6,378 nucleotides of DNA from Firmicutes bacterium AM31-12AC. GTDB lineage: Bacteria > Bacillota > Clostridia > Lachnospirales > Lachnospiraceae. Position numbers and translations under genes: made by a program. Positions 1-4,917 of the stretch are shown piece after piece. The notes below the pieces were generated by a model. That model had not been told where the DNA came from and searched no databases. It was given only the letters and a program-made list of their open reading frames with translations. The first letter of the stretch is position 1, and each line of letters starts with the position of its first letter. The stretch spans positions 1-6,378 of the forward strand of contig QUJA01000071.1 of NCBI GenBank assembly GCA_003480425.1. Reading direction: 5' to 3'.

Positions 1-68
<68 letters not shown>

Positions 69-237
69 AGTGTTTGTTCTAGTCAAGATTAACTCTAGCT
101 AATCTATCCTTTTACTGTTGTTTTGGTTTGTTATAAACCGTTCTTAAAAAATTTTCTCTTAAAGAAATTTTCAAGGATCTGTTGTCTATTGTTTAGTTAT
201 CAATGTTCTTTGTTTTGTTGTCGTCTCAAGCGACAGC
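69..237 (-). other. rRNA operon leader (5' external transcribed spacer)
   Basis: This stretch lies between the most proximal promoter P1, with a predicted start near 237, and the mature 16S end. It holds no gene. On the minus strand it contains a boxA-like antitermination sequence, CCTTGAAAATTTC (about 166-178), resembling the TTCTTTGAAAACT boxA of Bacillus. Just downstream is an imperfect A/T stem (about 145-170) pairing AAATTTCTTT with AGAGAAAATTT. The transcript start can fold GTCG-CTTGAGA-CGAC (221-235). The matching strand of the RNase III processing stem would lie downstream of 16S, outside the window. The boxA call is a resemblance only. Confidence 0.6.
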
Positions 238-353
238 TTTAATAGATTATCACATCTTTTGTCGTTTGTCAACAACTTTTTTATTTTTTTCTGTTTCACT
301 TTTGTAATTTTATCAATCACTTTCAAGCGACAGCTTATTTACTTTATCACATC
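226..353 (-). repeat. Direct repeat of rRNA promoter core and start region
   Basis: Two 31-base copies lie at 226-256 and 323-353, 97 bases apart. Both begin (plus strand) TCAAGCGACAGCTT and end TTATCACATC; only the six-base middle and one neighbour differ, giving about 26 of 31 identical. They cover the -10 and first transcribed bases of P1 and P2, so the repeat reflects duplication of a promoter unit rather than a mobile element. Confidence 0.8.
244..272 (-). promoter_or_regulatory. rRNA promoter P1 (proximal)
   Basis: On the minus strand there is a perfect TTGACA (-35, 267-272), a 17-base spacer and TAATCT (-10, 244-249). The same place can be read as an extended -10, TGTGATAAT (246-254), with a 15-base spacer. 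The A-rich run upstream (273-292) would serve as an UP element. Predicted start is the G at 237, six bases after the hexamer, at the beginning of GCTGTCGCTTGA, which is exactly shared with P2. The sigma-A type boxes and A-tract fit a strong, growth-regulated rRNA promoter. Confidence 0.8.
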
Positions 354-370
354 CGACAACCTTTTGTCAA
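341..370 (-). promoter_or_regulatory. rRNA promoter P2 (middle)
   Basis: On the minus strand there is a perfect TTGACA (365-370), an 18-base spacer and TAAAGT (341-346), within the same GATGTGATAA context as P1. Upstream A-tracts at 374-390 resemble an UP element. The predicted start is at about 334, again six bases after the -10 hexamer and again at GCTGTCGCTTGA. The repeat of both boxes and start region shows that P1 and P2 are duplicated units. Confidence 0.78.
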
Positions 371-478
371 GAACTTTTTTCAAGTTTTTTCTTTGCATTT
401 TTCATCTTACACTTTCCATATCCCGCCAGGCTGTCCAGTGTTTTCTATTTTGCATCGGTTGTCTTAGCGACGAAGACT

Positions 479-507
479 ATCTTATCATCTCGTTTTTAAA
501 TTGTCAA
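479..507 (-). promoter_or_regulatory. rRNA promoter P3 (distal)
   Basis: On the minus strand there is a perfect TTGACA (502-507), a 17-base spacer and TAAGAT (479-484), preceded by GATGA as in the other two promoters. An A-rich tract (508-530 as seen on the minus strand) is a plausible UP element. The start region reads CGTCGCTAAGAC, a diverged form of the GTCGCT start motif in P1 and P2. Confidence 0.72.
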
Positions 508-704
508 CGTTTTTCTTGTTTTTTATTTATTTCGCACAATTCAGACAATTCTACTGTTATTTTCTTTCTGTATATATAATAATTTTATACGTTCTTTCTA
601 TAAGTAGTTACTATTGAAATTTGCTTTTCACATTTCCTTTAGATACTTTCCATAATTTATTAAAAAGTTTATCACAAAATCATCACATTTTTCTTCTATA
701 GTTA
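508..704. other. AT-rich intergenic stretch, no gene seen
   Basis: This is the left part of the gap between the rRNA promoters and the NYN gene. It is strongly T-rich on the plus strand. The open frames here encode low-complexity Phe/Leu/Ile-rich strings without a ribosome binding site, so I see no gene. Its left end probably provides UP-element A-tracts for P3. The minus-strand text TGTGATGATTTTGTGATAA (667-685) echoes the TGTGATAA of the rRNA promoters but lacks a proper -35 box. Confidence 0.6.
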
Positions 705-738
705 TATACATCAAAAGCAAATAACCTTTTGATATATA
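705..738. repeat. Inverted repeat beyond the NYN operon
   Basis: The arms ATCAAAAG (710-717) and CTTTTGAT (726-733) are perfect complements with an eight-base loop. After one mismatch they continue with four more A/T pairs out to 705 and 738. The T-rich run TTTTCTTTTT follows on the plus strand (739-748). As RNA it would be a weak A/T stem. It may be a second transcription-ending or 3'-protecting hairpin behind the NYN gene, or a plus-direction terminator. Confidence 0.45.
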
Positions 739-767
739 TTTTCTTTTTCATAAACTTTTTCCTTTTT

Positions 768-800
768 GGCTGGACTCGCAATCCAGCCTATTTTTTATTT
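768..800 (+). terminator. Intrinsic-terminator-like hairpin, T-tract on the plus strand
   Basis: GGCTGGA (768-774) pairs perfectly with TCCAGCC (782-788) around a seven-base loop, and TATTTTTTATTT (789-800) follows on the plus strand. That is a textbook terminator for plus-strand transcription, yet no plus gene lies to its left. It sits directly behind the minus-strand NYN gene and its T-tract overlaps that gene's stop codon (795-797). Read on the minus strand the stem is followed by AAAAAGG, not U's. It may still end the NYN operon imperfectly, or shield it from antisense transcription. Confidence 0.55.
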
Positions 801-1703
801 CTTATAAACAGCCCAGTATCTCTCGTCCTCTTCTTCAACCTCTACATTATGAAGACTCTGTACATATTGCTTAAACTGAGAGTAGCCATAATCACGAACC
901 TTAAAATCTTTGAATTTATTATGGATTCTATTACCTAGCGTTCCTAACAGAATCCCTTGTGCACCGGAATCTTTTATTTGCTGTACAATAAATTCCTCCA
1001 ACATTTCCTTCTTACTCTTATCTTCATATAACATAACGGTAACCTGCGTACCATCCTGTTTTAATTTCAGCTTTGGAAATGTCTCTAAAAATTTAGACAA
1101 CAAACTGTACCCATAGCGTCTTACATCAAAGTCAGGATACAATTTTACAAGACGGCTTCCCACTTCACCTAGTCCGGTCTCTTTATCATTATTTTGATTT
1201 TCTGTAATAATCTTAATAACCGACTCTTCAATCTGTCCTTTTGTCACTTCATTTTTCTTGCCATCTTTGATATCATCCAATAGCAGCTCTAATTCTGTAA
1301 AAATGTCGCAAGCCTTACGAAATGGTGTCGGTGTTTTGCTTTCTCCCATTCCTATTACAGTTCTTCCACTTTCACGCAATCTACTCGCTAATTTGGTAAA
1401 ATCACTGTCGCTTGACACAAGACAAAATCCTTCCAGATCATTTGTATACAGCATATCCATTGCATCTATGATCATGGCTGAATCTGTAGCATTCTTTCCA
1501 TATGTATAACTGAACTGCTGAATTGGCGTAATACTATTTTGAAGCAAGACTTCTTTCCAGCTCGCACTCTGCGATTTTGTCCAGTCTCCGTAAATACGTT
1601 TATATGTCACATTTCCATATTTCGACAGTTCATCTAATATCGGTTTAATATATTTTGCAGAAACATTTTCCGCGTCAATTAACAATGCGTATCTCTCTTC
1701 CAT
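795..1703 (-). CDS. NYN-domain putative RNase with two OST-HTH (LOTUS) domains
   Basis: 302 residues, probably a cytoplasmic RNA-binding ribonuclease. The N-terminal NYN (PIN-like, LabA/DUF88) domain, about residues 3-140, shows the acidic metal-binding set: Asp10 in LLIDAEN, Asp74 in YGKNATDS, Asp80, and Asp99/Asp101 in VSSDSDF. Two OST-HTH units follow, about 157-226 and 233-300, each with the same pattern (GEVGSRLVKLYPDFDVRRYG; LGNRIHNKFKDFKVRDYG); these bind RNA, including G-quadruplexes, in other proteins. I chose ATG 1703 because GGAAGGAAAGG lies about ten bases upstream and MEERYALLIDAEN is the usual family opening; an in-frame ATG at 1736 would add 11 residues with a poor site. It overlaps the phosphoesterase gene by 25 bases, suggesting translational coupling. 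The natural substrate is unknown. Confidence 0.9.
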   Translation of the reverse strand: MEERYALLIDAENVSAKYIKPILDELSKYGNVTYKRIYGDWTKSQSASWKEVLLQNSITPIQQFSYTYGKNATDSAMIIDAMDMLYTNDLEGFCLVSSDSDFTKLASRLRESGRTVIGMGESKTPTPFRKACDIFTELELLLDDIKDGKKNEVTKGQIEESVIKIITENQNNDKETGLGEVGSRLVKLYPDFDVRRYGYSLLSKFLETFPKLKLKQDGTQVTVMLYEDKSKKEMLEEFIVQQIKDSGAQGILLGTLGNRIHNKFKDFKVRDYGYSQFKQYVQSLHNVEVEEEDERYWAVYKK

Positions 1704-2248
1704 GTATGGTATACCTTTCCTTCCATATTTTTCCATTCAAATACGCCATTTTCTACAATCATATAACTGTGCTGCGATTTTTCTTTTGGTATAGAAACCG
1801 AGCCTGGATTCATATATGTGCATTTTGCTCCGCTTTCAGTTGTAAACCTTTTACATGCAGGAATATGGGTATGTCCATTCAACAAAATATCTCCGTCTTT
1901 TAACATTGGCGGGTTCTGTGGATTGTACACATGCCCATGTGTTGCAAAAATAGTCTGTCCATCCAAATCTAAAAAACAATAATCTGCCAATATTGGAAAA
2001 TCCAACACCATCTGATCTACTTCTGTATCACAATTTCCACGTACACATAACAAATTTTCTTTCAGTGGGTTTAACATAGAGATGACCTTTTTCGGAGCAT
2101 ACTCTGCCGGCAGATCATTTCTCGGACCATGATATAAAATATCTCCTAAAATCAACATCCGATCCGCTGCTTCTCGTTTCCAGGCTTCCATTAATTCTCT
2201 ACAATATAATGCAGAACCGTGTATATCTGATGCAATCATTAATTTCAT
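1679..2248 (-). CDS. yfcE: YfcE/MJ0936-family metallophosphoesterase
   Basis: 189 residues, the normal length for this family of small cytoplasmic binuclear-metal phosphodiesterases. All metal-site motifs are present in order: Asp8 and His10 in SDIHG, Asp36 in LGDIL, Asn72 in RGNCD, His104 in ATHGH, and His126/His128 in NGHTH. Family members cleave artificial phosphodiesters such as bis-pNPP; physiological substrates are mostly unsettled, so no reaction is assigned. The ATG is preceded by AAGGGAG at a good distance (2258-2264 on the plus strand). It is the middle gene of a minus-strand run: 57 bases after the zinc-ribbon gene, and its 3' end overlaps the NYN gene start. Pairing with a putative RNase hints at nucleotide or RNA turnover, but this is inference. 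Confidence 0.92.
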   Translation of the reverse strand: MKLMIASDIHGSALYCRELMEAWKREAADRMLILGDILYHGPRNDLPAEYAPKKVISMLNPLKENLLCVRGNCDTEVDQMVLDFPILADYCFLDLDGQTIFATHGHVYNPQNPPMLKDGDILLNGHTHIPACKRFTTESGAKCTYMNPGSVSIPKEKSQHSYMIVENGVFEWKNMEGKVYHTWKRDTHC

Positions 2249-2273
2249 AATAAATATCTCCCTTACTATAATT

Positions 2274-2300
2274 GGTTACAAGTCACATAATACTGTAACC
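2274..2300 (-). other. Intercistronic hairpin
   Basis: GGTTACA (2274-2280) and TGTAACC (2294-2300) are perfect seven-base complements around a 13-base loop. It occupies the 57-base gap between the zinc-ribbon and YfcE genes and is followed on the minus strand by AATTATAG and then the YfcE ribosome binding site, with no U-tract. It is more likely an RNA processing or stability element, or a protein-binding site, than a terminator. Confidence 0.4.
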
Positions 2301-2305
2301 TGCAA

Positions 2306-3229
2306 CTACAATTTCACTCCACACTTCGGACAGAAATTCTGTCCGTATTCGATTGAGTTGCCACATTCGTGACAGGTTCTCTTCGATGCAGTTTCTGAGT
2401 CATTCGACTCTTCATCTTTTGTAAATTGTGATTCTTCAATTTTTTTGTTATCTGCAACTGCTTTTTCCGAAATTTCTTTACTCTGCTCATTTTGAGAGTC
2501 ATCTGTTACATTGACTTGCTTTGGTTGCTGCTTTTGTGTTTCTTCGGTTTTTATTTCAGTAACTTCTATTGCTTTATTTTCTGTTGCAGATTCTTCTGGC
2601 ACCTCAGCTACCTCGTCTATCTTAATTTCTACATCCGCAACAACTTCCTTGTCAACATCTTCAAACTCTTTTTCTTCTTCCTGTCGCTCTAATTCTGCTT
2701 TTTCCTTATGCTCTGCCACTTTCGTTTTCACAAAATCCTTCAAACTCTTCTTCTCCGGAATTCTTCCTCCGCAATTTGCACAGAAAACATCTCCATCTGC
2801 AATCACTGCACCACATCCGGGACATATTTTTGCTGAAAATGGTGCTGTTTCTTTTATTTGTATCTCTGGAGTTGTAATTATTCTTGCCCCGCAATGATTA
2901 CAGTATTTTGAATGCATCGGCACTTCCTGACTACAATTCGGACAGTAAGCGACTCCCTTCACCAGTCTTTTTTGACTCTGGTACTGAATCACCATCATCT
3001 TATTATTCCAAATTGCATCACACCAGATCTTCATCTGCCCATCTGCATCCTTGCCATACATCTGATAATAATATTCCCCAATCTGGCGAAATAAATCATC
3101 TTGCTTTCGTTCTTCTTCCCGTATCACATGGGATAATCTTGCAGATTTATAGCTTCCTTTTGTCTGTCGCACAATCCAGCGCCCGAATCTTGTAAGCATA
3201 TTACCTAAACTATCGTAAACAGCCATCAT
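2306..3229 (-). CDS. Triple zinc-ribbon protein with long acidic linker
   Basis: 307 residues, function unknown. Residues 1-90 form an amphipathic, probably helical domain without a signal peptide. Two zinc ribbons follow: Cys96/99/110/113 (CPNC...CNHCG) and Cys136/139/150/153 (CPGC...CANCG). A highly charged Glu/Lys-rich linker (about 165-283) leads to a third ribbon at the very C-terminus, Cys286/289/300/303 (CHEC...CPKCG). Such double-CxxC modules often bind zinc structurally and mediate protein or nucleic-acid contacts. No transmembrane segment is visible, unlike many Firmicute zinc-ribbon proteins. The site AGAAGGG lies 3 bases before ATG 3229 and 6 before ATG 3226; the second spacing is the more usual, so the true start may be 3226. 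It is the first gene of the minus-strand run. Confidence 0.82.
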   Translation of the reverse strand: MMAVYDSLGNMLTRFGRWIVRQTKGSYKSARLSHVIREEERKQDDLFRQIGEYYYQMYGKDADGQMKIWCDAIWNNKMMVIQYQSQKRLVKGVAYCPNCSQEVPMHSKYCNHCGARIITTPEIQIKETAPFSAKICPGCGAVIADGDVFCANCGGRIPEKKSLKDFVKTKVAEHKEKAELERQEEEKEFEDVDKEVVADVEIKIDEVAEVPEESATENKAIEVTEIKTEETQKQQPKQVNVTDDSQNEQSKEISEKAVADNKKIEESQFTKDEESNDSETASKRTCHECGNSIEYGQNFCPKCGVKL

Positions 3230-3268
3230 CAGCCCTTCTTTCTCTTTTGCAGATTTTCGATTATCGGG

Positions 3269-3282
3269 TACAATATATTGTA
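3269..3282. promoter_or_regulatory. Perfect 14-base palindrome, candidate operator
   Basis: TACAATATATTGTA is a perfect palindrome. It lies in the leader of the zinc-ribbon operon, about 25 bases downstream of its predicted transcript start and 40 bases before the start codon. A dimeric repressor here would block elongation or initiation. The binder is unknown. Confidence 0.35.
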
Positions 3283-3311
3283 AGCGACAACCAATTTACG
3301 CTTGTTCCCTT

Positions 3312-3320
3312 ATTATAACA
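3312..3320 (-). promoter_or_regulatory. Extended -10 promoter of the zinc-ribbon/yfcE/NYN operon
   Basis: The minus strand reads TGTTATAAT, a perfect match to the extended -10 form TGnTATAAT. No good -35 box exists at the right distance (the region near 3335-3340 reads CTGCAT), which is usual for extended -10 promoters. The transcript would start near 3305 and have a leader of about 75 bases. The inverted repeat at 3339-3364 overlaps the -35 region, where a bound protein could control initiation. Confidence 0.6.
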
Positions 3321-3338
3321 TGCCCTTGTAAAAAATGC

Positions 3339-3364
3339 AGTATAAAGGATATTTCCTTTATACT
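3339..3364. promoter_or_regulatory. Perfect 26-base inverted repeat in the divergent region
   Basis: AGTATAAAGGA (3339-3349) and TCCTTTATACT (3354-3364) are perfect 11-base complements around TATT. On the minus strand the stem is followed by GCATTTTTTA, so it could act as a terminator against antisense transcripts leaving the HTH gene. Its position over the -35 region of the minus promoter and about 75 bases upstream of the plus promoter equally fits an operator, perhaps for the HTH protein encoded next to it. Confidence 0.5.
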
Positions 3365-3382
3365 CTTCTGACAGCTTCACCA

Positions 3383-3438
3383 AAACCATTAATTTGATTG
3401 TTTTTAGCTCAAATAAACCATTAAAATAATTGTTTTTA
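3383..3438 (+). repeat. Two 24-base direct repeats abutting the cassette promoter
   Basis: Copies at 3383-3406 and 3415-3438 share AAACCATTAA at the start and ATTGTTTTTA at the end; only three of the four middle bases differ, so 21 of 24 match. The period is 32 bases, close to three helical turns, putting both copies on the same DNA face. The second copy ends exactly at the first base before the -35 box (3439). This suits cooperative binding by a regulator, most simply the HTH protein of the downstream gene. Confidence 0.65.
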
Positions 3439-3467
3439 TTTACAAATACAAATTTATATGATTTAAT
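3439..3467 (+). promoter_or_regulatory. Promoter of the HTH/kinase/JetD-like cassette
   Basis: TTTACA (-35, 3439-3444), a 17-base spacer and TTTAAT (-10, 3462-3467), with TG at 3459-3460 giving an extended -10 (TGATTTAAT). The transcript would start near 3474 and have a leader of about 34 bases. Direct repeats lie immediately upstream, suggesting regulated or autoregulated expression. Confidence 0.7.
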
Positions 3468-3507
3468 AAACAAAAAGTGGATATTCCTAAAAACAGAAGG
3501 TGAATCT

Positions 3508-4056
3508 ATGAAAGAAAAATTATTTATAATCCCCGAATATACAACCGCAACGGAAATCAAACAAATTCGTAAGGAACTACATTTGACACAGAAGGAGTTT
3601 GCAGAATTTATCAATTGTTCAAAGCCAACTGTAGAGCGCTGGGAGCGAAGTAAGGAAGCTATTCACGGACCAATTGTTCCATTTCTTAAAATGCTACAAA
3701 GATATCCTGAATATGAACAGGAAGTCCGAGTTCCCGAAAAAATATGGCCGCTCAGACTTTGGTATATGTATGGTTCGAATGTATGTACTTTAATTGACGT
3801 AAATGAACAGGAACAAAAAGTAAAAATAAAAAATTATACCGATAAGATTATGTTCCGTGCTTTCGGTGTTGTAGAAACTCCAAATTATGATCAATATCAA
3901 GAATTTCTGGAGTCAAGATGCTTCCCAAAAAGCAGAGATAAGATGAAGTTGATACTCAAAGATTTAGGATTGCCATTTTACGATCCGATTATGATTATAG
4001 AAAAAACCGAAGGTAGAATGGCGGAAGATGATTTTTGGATTCGTATAGAGAGGTAG
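3508..4056 (+). CDS. HTH (XRE-type) regulator with extra C-terminal domain, likely HipB-like antitoxin/partner
   Basis: 182 residues. Residues about 14-55 form a helix-turn-helix (EIKQIRKELHLTQKEFAEFI, then CSKPTVERWERSKE as the recognition part), so it probably binds DNA, and the repeats upstream are natural sites. Unlike HipB, about 100 further residues follow (80-182), rich in conserved-looking patterns: RAFG at 117-120, ESRCFPKSRDKMK around 135-147, and YDPIMIIEKTEGRMAEDDFW near 158-177. I recall similar tails beside HipA-like kinases in Firmicutes but cannot name the domain. ATG 3508 has AGAAGG eight to nine bases upstream; an upstream in-frame ATG at 3430 would lie within the promoter and is rejected. 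The kinase gene begins 5 bases after its stop, so the two are surely cotranscribed and likely act as a pair. Confidence 0.85.
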   Translation: MKEKLFIIPEYTTATEIKQIRKELHLTQKEFAEFINCSKPTVERWERSKEAIHGPIVPFLKMLQRYPEYEQEVRVPEKIWPLRLWYMYGSNVCTLIDVNEQEQKVKIKNYTDKIMFRAFGVVETPNYDQYQEFLESRCFPKSRDKMKLILKDLGLPFYDPIMIIEKTEGRMAEDDFWIRIER

Positions 4057-4061
4057 CTGGA

Positions 4062-4877
4062 ATGATAGAATTATTTGAGCAGAATATCCGTACAAATGAT
4101 CGTCAGTCATCGAAAGGGAACCAACTAAAATGGGAGAATAAAGGAATATGGTACAAAGCTGATTACACAGGATATGAAGGCTTAGCTGAATACATGATAT
4201 CGCATCTTCTGAAAAAATCAACATTGACCGAAAATGAATTTGTATGTTATGACCTTGAAAAAATAAAATACGGTTCTGTAATTTATAATGGGGTAAAAAG
4301 TAAAAATTTCCTGAATGAAGACTGGCAGATTATCACCTTGGAACGGCTATTCAAAAATTTTTTTGGAGAAAGCCTATATAAAACCTTGTATAGAATACCA
4401 GAATATAAGGAGCGCTTGTATTTCTTAGTACAACAGGTGGAACGCATAACTGGCCTTCAGAATTTTGGTATTTATATGAATAAACTTCTGACAATTGACG
4501 CATTTTTCCTAAACGAAGACCGGCACACGCATAATATAGCGGTTCTGATGAATGGGAACGGAGATTATATGTACTGTCCAATTTTTGATAATGGAGCGGG
4601 ACTTCTGTCAGATACAACAATGGATTATCCTCTATCCGGAGATACTTACTCACTAATTGATAATGTTCAATCCAAAACAATATGCAGTGAATTTGACGAA
4701 CAATTGGATATTTCCGAATCCTTATATAACATGAATCTAAAGTTTCACTTTACTAAAAAAGATGTAAACGAATTACTCGTAAATGCAGGAGCATATCCAG
4801 AAGAGATACGCAACCGGGTGGAGACCGTTATATTTGCACAGATGCGAAAATATACTTATTTGTTTTCGCCGATATAG
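4062..4877 (+). CDS. Minimal HipA-like serine/threonine kinase (putative toxin)
   Basis: 271 residues against about 440 in E. coli HipA; the HipA N-terminal domain is missing, as in HipT or CtkA-type kinases. Visible sites: a Ser-rich nucleotide loop QSSKGNQ (15-21), the probable ATP lysine Lys32 in WYKAD followed by Glu39/Glu43 (YEGLAE), the catalytic loop Asp153-Arg-His with Asn158 (NEDRHTHN), and the metal-binding Asp176 in FDNG. Distances Asp153-Asn158 (5) and Asp153-Asp176 (23) equal those of HipA Asp309, Asn314 and Asp332, so it should be active. HipA and HipT phosphorylate aminoacyl-tRNA synthetases; the target here is unknown. ATG 4062 has AGAGAGG eight bases upstream, overlapping the previous gene's stop; an ATG at 4035 lies inside that gene and has no such site. 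Confidence 0.87.
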   Translation: MIELFEQNIRTNDRQSSKGNQLKWENKGIWYKADYTGYEGLAEYMISHLLKKSTLTENEFVCYDLEKIKYGSVIYNGVKSKNFLNEDWQIITLERLFKNFFGESLYKTLYRIPEYKERLYFLVQQVERITGLQNFGIYMNKLLTIDAFFLNEDRHTHNIAVLMNGNGDYMYCPIFDNGAGLLSDTTMDYPLSGDTYSLIDNVQSKTICSEFDEQLDISESLYNMNLKFHFTKKDVNELLVNAGAYPEEIRNRVETVIFAQMRKYTYLFSPI

Positions 4878-4887
4878 GAATTATAAT
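4860..4887 (+). promoter_or_regulatory. Possible internal promoter before the JetD-like gene
   Basis: A perfect TATAAT (4882-4887) sits 16 bases after TTGTTT (4860-4865), a half-matching -35 box, in the 40-base gap behind the kinase gene. It could let the JetD-like gene be transcribed apart from the two genes before it. AT-rich DNA produces such matches by chance, so this is tentative. Confidence 0.35.
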
Positions 4888-4917
4888 AGACTAAAATATT
4901 TGATCAAGAGGAAAACG

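Noticed and set aside
259..579. Plus-strand open frame of 106 codons
   Set aside because: It runs opposite to the rRNA promoters, is a low-complexity Phe/Ser/Ile string and has no ribosome binding site; it covers the three tandem promoters.
660..715. A fourth rRNA promoter
   Set aside because: TGTGATAA resembles the -10 context of P1 to P3, but no TTGACA-like box lies at a workable distance.
2511..2897. Plus-strand open frame of 128 codons, Ser-rich
   Set aside because: It is the antisense shadow of the acidic Glu/Lys linker of the zinc-ribbon gene, whose Cys motifs show that the minus frame is real.
3280..3290. TTGTCGCTTA near the zinc-ribbon promoter, resembling the rRNA start motif GCTGTCGCTTGA
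   Set aside because: It lies about 20 bases past the -10 rather than at the start site, and an 8-9 base match is weak; probably chance.
3383..3438. CRISPR-like interpretation of the two direct repeats
   Set aside because: There are only two imperfect copies with an 8-base gap and no further units or cas genes; a regulatory site fits better.
3261..3614. Minus-strand open frame of 117 codons across the divergent region
   Set aside because: It would overlap both promoters, the direct repeats and the start of the HTH gene, and shows no domain or ribosome binding site.
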